From the NCBI GenBank assembly GCA_039000685.1, contig JAWBNW010000020.1, positions 1 to 11,342 on the forward strand: a stretch of 11,342 nucleotides of DNA, given 5' to 3'. Made by a program: the position numbers and the translations under genes. Shown here one piece after another: positions 1-5,086 of this stretch (position 1 is the first letter of the stretch; every line of letters begins with the position of its first letter). The notes below the pieces were generated by a model. That model worked only from the letters and a program-made list of their open reading frames with translations, searched no databases and was not told the origin of the DNA. This DNA comes from JAVZGQ01 sp039000685 (lineage in GTDB: Archaea > Aenigmatarchaeota > Aenigmatarchaeia > CG10238-14 > SCSR01).

Positions 1-1
1 T

Positions 2-565
2 TTTGATCCTAGCGATAAATGGATAGAATTTGGGAAGAAATACAAAGAATTTGAAGAGGTGAAAGTTTCCTACAAGAATTTAAAAATTAGTCCATCTTGT
101 TATGCAAAGAAAGGTTTAGTGGTTTTTTCTTTATCAGAGCTCACACCAAACGATTACAATGAATTCATAAAAAATGCTATTGAGCAATTGAGCTTGAGCT
201 TGCGGGAGACTGTGGATGAGCTTAAGCTCTTGTTGATATTTGAAAATGCTTATAAGCTCACACCAAGCTTTGGTGGAAATGCTGCTTTATTGCTTGAAAA
301 AGCTTGCAGAGAATTCAGAAAATTTGGTGTCGGCATAGTTTTGATAACCCATTCTTATTCAGACTTTGGCCCTGCTGTGCTTGGTAATGTTGCGACTGAA
401 ATTTGGCTGAGAACGGCTTACGATAATGATTTGGATGCTGTTAGAAGGAAATATGGACCAGAATTTGCCACTAATTTAGTGAAAACAAGAAAAGGAGAAG
501 GCATGGTCGCAAATGTTGATTTCAATTACAGTAAGCCTTGGTTTGTTGAGTTCAAGAAGATGTGA
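2..565 (+). CDS. HerA/FtsK-like ATPase (DUF87 type), C-terminal part; 5' end outside window
   Basis: The reading frame is open from the first bases of the window, so this is the C-terminal part of a longer protein; the GTG at 59 is an internal codon, not a start. The visible 187 residues resemble the C-terminal half of the HerA/VirD4-like (DUF87) P-loop ATPases, which form hexameric rings that move DNA or protein. Recognisable parts are a segment in the style 'GLVVFSLSEL', a Walker B-position strand LLLIFENAYKL (codons about 224-256), a sensor-like ITHSYSDF (about 344-367) and the downstream LGNVATEIWLRT. The Walker A lies upstream of the window. The Walker B is unusual: the usual D-E or E-E pair reads E-N, so the base-activating glutamate is missing. 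Function (DNA end processing, DNA transfer or secretion) cannot be decided from this fragment. The family call is fairly secure, the subfamily is not. Confidence 0.75.
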   Translation, partial: FDPSDKWIEFGKKYKEFEEVKVSYKNLKISPSCYAKKGLVVFSLSELTPNDYNEFIKNAIEQLSLSLRETVDELKLLLIFENAYKLTPSFGGNAALLLEKACREFRKFGVGIVLITHSYSDFGPAVLGNVATEIWLRTAYDNDLDAVRRKYGPEFATNLVKTRKGEGMVANVDFNYSKPWFVEFKKM

Positions 566-578
566 AAGTTAAGTTCAG

Positions 579-663
579 CGCCCAGGGTGGGATTTGAACC
601 CACAAGGTCTTTCGACCACCAGCTCTCCAGGCTGGCGCCATAGCCGGATTAGGCGACCTGGGC
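579..663 (-). tRNA. tRNA-Ser (anticodon GGA)
   Basis: On the minus strand the 85 nt fold into a class II cloverleaf. There is a 7-bp acceptor stem (GCCCAGG with CCTGGGC), a D arm with the invariant GG, a 5-bp anticodon stem (CCAGC/GCTGG) around loop CTGGAGA giving anticodon GGA, a long variable arm closed as GGTC-GAAA-GACC, and a T arm GTGGG-TTCAAAT-CCCAC. The long variable arm and discriminator base G73 are serine identity elements. It decodes UCC and UCU. The bases after G73 are CTG, so CCA must be added after transcription. No intron is visible. It lies 13 bases beyond the convergent ATPase gene and is divergent from the DUF1893 gene. Confidence 0.97.
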
Positions 664-666
664 AGC

Positions 667-676
667 AAATATATAT
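667..676 (+). promoter_or_regulatory. TATA-like box for the DUF1893 gene
   Basis: AAATATATAT centred about 28 bp before the ATG at 700. That spacing would put the transcription start at or next to the start codon, so the mRNA is probably leaderless. No Shine-Dalgarno precedes the ATG. Confidence 0.5.
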
Positions 677-680
677 CGAC

Positions 681-694
681 CTTAAATAAATTTA
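681..694 (-). promoter_or_regulatory. TATA-like element for tRNA-Ser
   Basis: Minus-strand AT-rich box TTTATTTAAG with flanking A/T, centred about 23-26 bp before the first base of the mature tRNA, the normal distance for an archaeal TATA box. It is interleaved with the start region of the divergent gene at 700. Confidence 0.5.
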
Positions 695-699
695 TTGAG

Positions 700-1113
700 A
701 TGGACGATTTAAATTTAGCCAAGAATAGATTGAAAGAAAAAAATTTAACTTTAGTTATAGCAAAGAATGGGAAAACAATTTTCGAGAGCAACTCCAATGG
801 GATAAAAGATTTGGTTCTTGCAATTGATTTGTTAAAAGAGAAAATGAAAAAGTCGTCTGTCGCCGATAGCAAAGTCGGGAAGGCCGCGGCCTTGCTCTTC
901 ATTTATTCCGGCATAAATTCTATTTTTGCTCAAACCATTAGCAGACCAGCGATCTCGATACTGAAAAATTTCAAGATACCTTTTGAATATGAAAATGTGG
1001 TGGAGAACATACTGAACAAAGAGAAAAATGATTTGTGCCCGTTTGAGAAAGTGGTTTTGAACTGCGATTTGCCAGGAGAGGCTTACAAAAAGATAAAATC
1101 ATTTTTTAAATAG
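700..1113 (+). CDS. DUF1893 family protein (TM1506-like, deaminase-like fold)
   Basis: A protein of 137 residues matching the DUF1893 family from end to end. It has an N-terminal 'LTLVIAKNGKTIFES' strand region (residues about 16-30), the family's signature 'SSVADSKVGKAAALL' (about 52-66), a 'YSGINSIFAQTISRPAI' stretch, and a C-terminal segment around LCPFEKVVL containing one Cys-Pro. The structure of Thermotoga TM1506 shows a cytidine-deaminase-like alpha/beta fold for this family, but no reaction has been established, and the paired Cys ligands of a zinc deaminase are not seen here. Length is typical and no part is missing. The ATG at 700 is supported by the TATA-like box 28 bp upstream. 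The gene ends 25 bases before the next gene, which has its own TATA-like box. The family call is firm; the role is unknown. Confidence 0.85.
   Translation: MDDLNLAKNRLKEKNLTLVIAKNGKTIFESNSNGIKDLVLAIDLLKEKMKKSSVADSKVGKAAALLFIYSGINSIFAQTISRPAISILKNFKIPFEYENVVENILNKEKNDLCPFEKVVLNCDLPGEAYKKIKSFFK
1105..1112 (+). promoter_or_regulatory. TATA box TTTAAATA for the gene at 1139
   Basis: TTTAAATA overlaps the stop codon of the DUF1893 gene and is centred about 30 bp before the ATG at 1139, implying a leaderless or very short-leader transcript. Confidence 0.5.
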
Positions 1114-1138
1114 AATCACTTTTATTAATTGATGGGAT

Positions 1139-1540
1139 ATGAAAAGAAAGGTTGCAAAGGAAGATAGGATTGCTGAAGAAATAAAACAAATAGTGAGTGA
1201 GAGGTTAAAGGTTGAATCCCAAGAAGATTTGGCAGAGCTTGTTTTGAGGAAGCTGAGGAAAGAAGATAAGAGCTACAGCTTGTCGCCAATAAGGGTTAAG
1301 AGGATTGCTCTAAAAATTCCTGAGATTGAAGTCAAAGCAAAGACCAAGAAGACTTTGAAATTGCCGAAGATAGAAAAGTGTCCGATTTGTGAAAGTAATT
1401 TACAACAAGTTAAAGTGAAGAATTTGGTCAATAAAGAAATTGTGATTGGCTACAAGTGTAGCAGCTGTGGATATCAGAGTGATTTGGAAGCTTTCATGCC
1501 GATGAAGTATATCTTCATTCTAAAGCAAAGATATAAATAG
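1139..1540 (+). CDS. Archaeal zinc-ribbon protein with N-terminal helical (possibly DNA-binding) domain
   Basis: 133 residues, pI clearly basic. Residues about 5-60 look helical and resemble a winged-helix/HTH arrangement: a helix rich in Glu/Lys, then SQEDLAELVLRKLRK, then SLSPIRVKRIALKIP. Residues 81-84 (CPIC) and 107-110 (CSSC) form a classical CxxC-x22-CxxC zinc ribbon, followed by a hydrophobic C-terminal strand (YIFILKQ). I do not recognise a named family. By composition it is likely a nucleic-acid-binding or transcription-related protein, but that is inference. The ATG at 1139 is preferred because TTTAAATA lies about 30 bp upstream; the ATG at 1132 is in another frame. The gene is convergent with the membrane-protein gene at 1602, with 61 bases between their stops. 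Confidence 0.7.
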   Translation: MKRKVAKEDRIAEEIKQIVSERLKVESQEDLAELVLRKLRKEDKSYSLSPIRVKRIALKIPEIEVKAKTKKTLKLPKIEKCPICESNLQQVKVKNLVNKEIVIGYKCSSCGYQSDLEAFMPMKYIFILKQRYK

Positions 1541-1601
1541 GTGAAGGAAACATAGTACTAGCTGATGAGTTATACTTTAGAAATAATTCAGGACTAATAA
1601 A

Positions 1602-2132
1602 TCATTTTCTTTTTGTTCGCCACAACTTTTTGTAGAATATTATGCCCAAACAACCAACCGCGGCCAGTATTCCCAGTGAAAGTGGAATCTTAGCTTCTGG
1701 TTGCCACGGTGGGTAATTGATTCCAAAAAAATTGTTCGTGAAAGATAAAAAGGCTATCGATAGGAAAATTCCGAACAACAAAATTTTAAAATTGAAAAAC
1801 TTTTCTTTCACAAGAAACAGAATAGAGATCACAAAACTCATGGCCCCAGCAATTATCACCCACTCAGGCATAGAAACAACATTCCAAAAATCAAATATAA
1901 ATTCTGTAAATGGGAAAAATGTCCAGGGGACAAAAGTCAAAATGATTTCATTTCTATTGAACATGAGCGCTATTCCAGCCAGAATTCCCGACAAGTTGCA
2001 TATCCAGAGAAAATAATATAAGCGAAAATCTCTCCCATAACCTTGGGCATAAATGATATTGCCAACTAGAGCAAAAACAAATAGAAAAACGCCAAGCAGC
2101 ACTTTTATCTTGGTCTGGAATTCATCCTTCAT
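1602..2132 (-). CDS. Polytopic membrane protein of unknown function
   Basis: 176 residues, strongly hydrophobic, with about six predicted membrane segments at roughly residues 10-30, 38-58, 63-85, 90-108, 116-135 and 150-167. Charged residues (K/R) cluster in short loops and in the basic C-terminal tail KKLWRTKRK, which would lie in the cytoplasm by the positive-inside rule. No catalytic motif or transporter signature is recognisable, and I do not recognise the family. The ATG at 2132 is supported by an ATTTAAA box on the minus strand at 2158-2164, about 29 bp upstream. It stands alone between a convergent zinc-ribbon gene and a divergent mini-gene at 2217. Confidence 0.7.
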   Translation of the reverse strand: MKDEFQTKIKVLLGVFLFVFALVGNIIYAQGYGRDFRLYYFLWICNLSGILAGIALMFNRNEIILTFVPWTFFPFTEFIFDFWNVVSMPEWVIIAGAMSFVISILFLVKEKFFNFKILLFGIFLSIAFLSFTNNFFGINYPPWQPEAKIPLSLGILAAVGCLGIIFYKKLWRTKRK

Positions 2133-2157
2133 AATTAATTATTTTATTTCACATATC

Positions 2158-2164
2158 TTTAAAT
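2158..2164 (-). promoter_or_regulatory. TATA-like box for the membrane-protein gene
   Basis: ATTTAAA on the minus strand, centred 29 bp before the ATG at 2132. The spacing fits a leaderless transcript. Confidence 0.45.
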
Positions 2165-2172
2165 TATCTTCA

Positions 2173-2180
2173 TTTAAATA
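2173..2180 (+). promoter_or_regulatory. TATA box TTTAAATA for the mini-gene at 2217
   Basis: TTTAAATA centred about 40 bp before the ATG, which places transcription start near 2202, just at the Shine-Dalgarno AGGAG (2202-2206). This is one of the few transcription-unit heads here that looks leadered. Confidence 0.45.
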
Positions 2181-2216
2181 CTAGGAAAGAAAATTAATTT
2201 TAGGAGTGTGGAACAA

Positions 2217-2372
2217 ATGGGTAAAAAACCTTTTGGTGGGTATTCAATCAGCTTCAAGGGAAGAAAAGAAACTCTTGAACAAGTTTTTGGTAGTGCTCCT
2301 TTAACTCCGAGTGCAATGACGAAGAAGCTGTGGGCTTTCGTGAAATCCAAAAAACTTGCCAAGAAAGGGTAA
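2217..2372 (+). CDS. 51-residue SWIB-domain-like mini-protein
   Basis: A short, basic, complete ORF (ATG 2217, TAA 2370). It is preceded by Shine-Dalgarno AGGAG at 2202-2206 with 10 nt spacing and by a TTTAAATA box further upstream, so it is very likely a real gene. Residues about 19-47 (TLEQVFGSAPLTPSAM then TKKLWAFVKSKKLA) follow the pattern of the first half of a SWIB/MDM2 domain: a 'La.v.G...L....v.kkLW.yik.n.L' register with the conserved Leu-Trp. The second half of a normal SWIB domain (about 35 more residues) is absent. SWIB domains occur in SWI/SNF subunits and in chlamydial topoisomerase, where they mediate protein or DNA contacts. Both the homology and any chromatin role are tentative. 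The N-terminus KKPFGGYSISFKGRK is rich in Lys/Gly. The opposite strand holds a longer open frame with no start signals. Confidence 0.65.
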   Translation: MGKKPFGGYSISFKGRKETLEQVFGSAPLTPSAMTKKLWAFVKSKKLAKKG

Positions 2373-2420
2373 AAGCTTAAAGCTGAGATAAAAAGATTGA
2401 ATTTAGACTTAATTACAGGT

Positions 2421-2434
2421 AATTTTTAAAAATT
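2421..2434 (+). promoter_or_regulatory. TATA-like element for the frameshifted gene at 2455
   Basis: AT-rich box around TTTTTAAAAATT centred about 27 bp before the ATG at 2455, the same spacing as at other transcription-unit heads in the window. A second AT-rich stretch at 2438-2447 is too close to the ATG to serve a leaderless start. Confidence 0.35.
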
Positions 2435-2454
2435 GAATTTTTATAAATTAAATT

Positions 2455-2669
2455 ATGCCTTTGCTAATCACGCCAAACCTTAACCCAAAAGACAAAGAAG
2501 TTATCGGTAATTTTTCAAAGCTAAGCCTTTGGTTGAAGTTAAGTTTTGGCCTTCGAATTTTAAGAGCTATTCTGATGTACCGCTTTTAGCCAACAATTCT
2601 TTTGTGGCCAAAGTTGGGAAACACGAATTGTTCATCTTGTTAAACGGCTTTCATCTTCAGTTTTCTTGA
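2455..2669 (+). pseudogene. Small gene with apparent -1 frameshift, family unknown
   Basis: The ATG at 2455 opens a frame reading MPLLITPNLNPKDKEVIGNF. After a run of five T (about 2503-2507) this frame degenerates into low-quality sequence and stops at 2587-2589. In the neighbouring frame, starting right at the T run, a protein-like sequence continues (FFKAKPLVEVKFWPSNF, then SDVPLLANNSFVAKV and HELFIL) to a TGA at 2667-2669. One additional T (six instead of five) would join the two parts into a protein of about 71 residues. So this is a recent pseudogene, a sequencing or assembly error, or less likely a programmed frameshift. The TATA-like box upstream is intact. The last 30 bases overlap the 3' end of the convergent gene at 2640. 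I do not recognise the family. Confidence 0.5.
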
Positions 2670-2978
2670 AACCTCGATTTTCTCTTCTTTCTTCTTTTTC
2701 AAAATTTTTCCAATTTTTTTACCAAGCCTATCAAACAAGAGATTTAAAGCAGAAGGTACATCCCAGCCACTTGCTTGAACAACAAAAATCTCATCAGAAG
2801 CTTTAACTTTAGCGTGGAAAGAATACTTTTTCCTTCCTTCAGGACTATGAACATCAACATCCAGCCTAAAGTTCTGTATATTCCAAATCTTTTCAAATTT
2901 TTCCAAGAATTTGCCAACTTCTTCTTCTATTTCAAATTTTTCCGGAATTGGTGCATGAGAAATTTCTACTTGAGCCAT
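2640..2978 (-). CDS. Ribosome hibernation factor-like protein (HPF/RaiA, S30AE-like)
   Basis: 112 residues. The central part has the S30AE-type beta-alpha-beta-beta-beta-alpha pattern: a helix at about 17-32, strands FRLDVDVHS (37-45), KYSFHAKVKA (51-60) and EIFVVQASGWD (63-73), then helix PSALNLLFDRLGKKIGK (75-91), ending in a Lys-rich tail. The 'A..WD..AALd...dkL.rql' type ending of the third strand and second helix is the most characteristic match to HPF/RaiA proteins, which bind the 30S decoding centre and silence ribosomes in stress. The similarity is by pattern only, so the role is probable rather than certain. It lies 34 bases downstream of TIP49 and has its own TATA-like box (3002-3010). 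It can be transcribed alone, by read-through, or both. Confidence 0.55.
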   Translation of the reverse strand: MAQVEISHAPIPEKFEIEEEVGKFLEKFEKIWNIQNFRLDVDVHSPEGRKKYSFHAKVKASDEIFVVQASGWDVPSALNLLFDRLGKKIGKILKKKKEEKIEVSRKLKMKAV

Positions 2979-3001
2979 AAACTATTATTTTGTTTTTCTT
3001 C

Positions 3002-3010
3002 TAAAATAAA
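3002..3010 (-). promoter_or_regulatory. TATA-like box for the HPF-like gene
   Basis: Minus-strand TTTATTTTA centred 28 bp before the ATG at 2978, with no Shine-Dalgarno in the leader region. It lies right beside the TIP49 stop codon. Confidence 0.4.
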
Positions 3011-3012
3011 TT

Positions 3013-4380
3013 TTAAGCCAAAAACTGCTTCTCATATTCCTTCAGATATTCAACACTCCTCTTCACATCAGCGAAAAGCCTTTCCACATAAACAACATGT
3101 TCTTTCTTTATTTCTTCAGACTTCTTCTCTTTCGCAACTTCAAAAGCTGGAGCAACAAGCTGAATAGCATATCTCAAGCTGCTTTTTGTCCCAATTTCTG
3201 TTAAATAGTCTAAAGCTTCTTCCGAAATTTTTATCTTTTCAGACTTTGCCCTTATCTCCAAGATTTTTCTTATCTCATCTTTTCCATAAGGCTTCGTGTT
3301 TATTATCAAAAGCCTGTCGACCAAATCCAAAGGCATTCCATGCGGAGCTTTAATTTCAGTCCCCCTTATTGTTGAAAAGCCTCTGTTAGTTGCAAAGATT
3401 ATTATCGGTGAAAGCTCTTGCTCTAAGGCTTTATTCAAGAAGGCGAAAGTTTCTATGTCCAGCATGCTACACTCATCGATGAAAACCACACCCGGCAACA
3501 ATTCACATCTCCCTTCTTGAACCAAAGCTTTTATGTATTCATCCACTTCCTTCCTCACCTCTGGCTCAATTTCTTTCGACTCCCTTCCACCAAAGAAGAA
3601 GCTGAATATATCTGTTCCTGATCTTGCGCTCGCAACATCTAAAGCATGCAAGGTCACAGGATAAACAAATTCCTTCTCTTTCAAAACTTTTCCTTTTGGA
3701 ACTGGCACCGGCTTAGTAGCAGTCAAATCAACTTTTTTATCTTTCGCTACCTCTTCACTCATGCCAAGTTTGACAATTCTCCCACCTTCGATATCTATTT
3801 GAATGATATCCCCCGTCTCCACACCTTGTTGAATGAGCTGCATGGCAAAGCTTTGGTCCATAGTTAGCTTTTTGCTTTCATCTTTTGTTGCAATTTTTAT
3901 CGTAGCACCGACAGGAATTTGTTGGTATGGATTGTAAGGATGCTGAGCTTTTTCTATTGAAATTTCTTTGACTTCACCCTCATAAATTTTTCTCATCTCA
4001 TGAATTCTTGCCCCTATCGCTTTTCTCAAAGTTTGAGTTAAAAATTCTGTTTTTTTCATTTCAGTAGAAAAAATCTCGCTTGCAGCCAAAGGTACAAAAG
4101 GAACATCCCAGCCGAGCTCTTTTGCTATTGCGTTAGCTATGGCAGTTTTTCCAGTGCCAGGAGGCCCTGCCAAGAGAATAGCCCTTCCCGCAAACTTCCC
4201 TTCTTTTATTAGTCTAACAACTAAACCAGCAGCTTCTCTTGCTTCTATCTGCCCTACCATACCTTGAGCTACAGGCTTTGCTTTCAAGCCATCTAGGCCT
4301 AGGCCTTGAATGTGAGAATGTGCGGCAATCCTTTCCCATTCTCGCAGAGACTCAGGAATTTCCCGAACCTCTGCCATCAT
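3013..4380 (-). CDS. TIP49/RuvB-like AAA+ ATPase (archaeal RUVBL homologue)
   Basis: 455 residues, the same length as human RUVBL1/2 (about 460), and alignable throughout. It has Walker A GPPGTGKT at 72-79, an OB-type insertion domain (domain II) at about 130-270, Walker B GVVFIDECSMLDIE at 297-310 (D302, E303), a sensor 1 Asn in FATNRG (about 329-334), and a sensor 2 Arg in SLRYAIQL (R403). Eukaryotic family members carry 'DEVHMLDIE' where this one has 'DECSMLDIE'. RUVBL proteins are hexameric or dodecameric ATPases that act in chromatin remodelling and, through the R2TP co-chaperone, in assembly of large complexes (snoRNPs, RNA polymerase, PIKKs). The archaeal role is not established. Translation starts at ATG 4380 (or the adjacent ATG 4377) behind Shine-Dalgarno AGGTGAG, which contains the stop codon of the upstream zinc-ribbon/CS gene. 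The two are therefore tightly coupled in one operon. Confidence 0.95.
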   Translation of the reverse strand: MMAEVREIPESLREWERIAAHSHIQGLGLDGLKAKPVAQGMVGQIEAREAAGLVVRLIKEGKFAGRAILLAGPPGTGKTAIANAIAKELGWDVPFVPLAASEIFSTEMKKTEFLTQTLRKAIGARIHEMRKIYEGEVKEISIEKAQHPYNPYQQIPVGATIKIATKDESKKLTMDQSFAMQLIQQGVETGDIIQIDIEGGRIVKLGMSEEVAKDKKVDLTATKPVPVPKGKVLKEKEFVYPVTLHALDVASARSGTDIFSFFFGGRESKEIEPEVRKEVDEYIKALVQEGRCELLPGVVFIDECSMLDIETFAFLNKALEQELSPIIIFATNRGFSTIRGTEIKAPHGMPLDLVDRLLIINTKPYGKDEIRKILEIRAKSEKIKISEEALDYLTEIGTKSSLRYAIQLVAPAFEVAKEKKSEEIKKEHVVYVERLFADVKRSVEYLKEYEKQFLA

Positions 4381-4381
4381 C

Positions 4382-5041
4382 TCACCTTTTAATTTCTATA
4401 TTTAACACACTATTTTTAAATTTTTTGTCTATAATAGAAGATCCTTTAGGAATTGGTAAAAGTGTAAAGTAGGCTTTTTCACCAGCAAAAGCTTTGACTT
4501 CCAAACTTTGTTCAAGCTTTTTTATCTCTATATCATCTTCACTTTTCACTCCAGGCAACTTTATCGAAATTATTTGTTTGTCACCCAAATTCTTTACTTC
4601 GGTTTCCGGCTCTTCAGTTATTTTTGGAATTTTTCTCGCTTCAATTTTTTCTTCTTTAGCTTCTTCTTCAACCTCTTCAATTGGAGACTTTATTCCAAGC
4701 TTCCTTTTTAATTCAGGCTCAATTTTTTTGAATTCTCCGGAAGTCTTCACTTCTATTTTTGGCTCCATGCCTGTGCCACTTCTTATGGTTACGCTTATGC
4801 CCCCGCCTTTAGCAAAAGGTTTTGACTTAAAGCTGGAAAACTTGAAGGAAGGCAACCCAAACATCTTATCCATTCTTTCAAATTCTTTTTCTATTTCTTC
4901 AAAAATATCTTCACCAAAAGGTATCAAAGAGCTTTCTCTCGTCCCGGCCCTTTTCACAAACTCTTCGCCGCAATAAGGACAAAAATTCCACTCGTCTTTT
5001 ATTTTTTCTCCACAGTTTGGACATTTCTTTTTTTCAAACAT
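4382..5041 (-). CDS. Zinc-ribbon protein with C-terminal Hsp20/CS (p23-like) domain
   Basis: 219 residues from ATG 5041; a GTG at 5050 would add three residues. I prefer the ATG because the TATA-like box at 5061-5075 lies 24-30 bp before it. Domains in order: a zinc ribbon (C7-x2-C10 ... C21-x2-C24); an acidic helical stretch with Met and Phe (about 38-62); a Gly/Ser-containing central part with GGGISVTIRSGTG; an acidic Glu/Lys linker (about 120-145); and a beta-rich C-terminal domain (147-219) in the Hsp20/CS style (DKQIISIKLPGVKSEDDIEI, then the LNIEI end strand, residues 213-217). CS domains occur in p23, PIH1D1 and other Hsp90/R2TP co-chaperones; Hsp20 is their relative. The TIP49 start codon follows its stop by one base, so a physical or functional partnership is likely. 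That is inference from operon structure. Confidence 0.75.
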   Translation of the reverse strand: MFEKKKCPNCGEKIKDEWNFCPYCGEEFVKRAGTRESSLIPFGEDIFEEIEKEFERMDKMFGLPSFKFSSFKSKPFAKGGGISVTIRSGTGMEPKIEVKTSGEFKKIEPELKRKLGIKSPIEEVEEEAKEEKIEARKIPKITEEPETEVKNLGDKQIISIKLPGVKSEDDIEIKKLEQSLEVKAFAGEKAYFTLLPIPKGSSIIDKKFKNSVLNIEIKR

Positions 5042-5060
5042 CCAATTCACTAAATATTTT

Positions 5061-5075
5061 TTTATTTATTAAAAA
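5061..5075 (-). promoter_or_regulatory. TATA-like region for the zinc-ribbon/CS-TIP49 operon
   Basis: Minus-strand TTTTTAATAAATAAA, 24-30 bp before the ATG at 5041. It supports that ATG as a leaderless start and shows the pair can be transcribed apart from the PCNA operon. Confidence 0.4.
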
Positions 5076-5086
5076 TTTAGTTCATT

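Noticed and set aside
1541..1601. Intergenic TGATGA-containing stretch that might be a small RNA
   Set aside because: No D box or stable hairpin follows; it is only a short gap between convergent stops.
2174..2362. 62-residue open frame on the minus strand
   Set aside because: It lies opposite the SWIB-like mini-gene, which has Shine-Dalgarno and TATA signals; the minus frame has none and a composition unlike a protein.
4494..4976. 160-residue plus-strand open frame, Ser/Phe-rich
   Set aside because: It is the reverse image of the Glu/Lys-rich zinc-ribbon/CS gene; Ser/Phe/Leu-rich content is typical of such shadows and no start signals are present.
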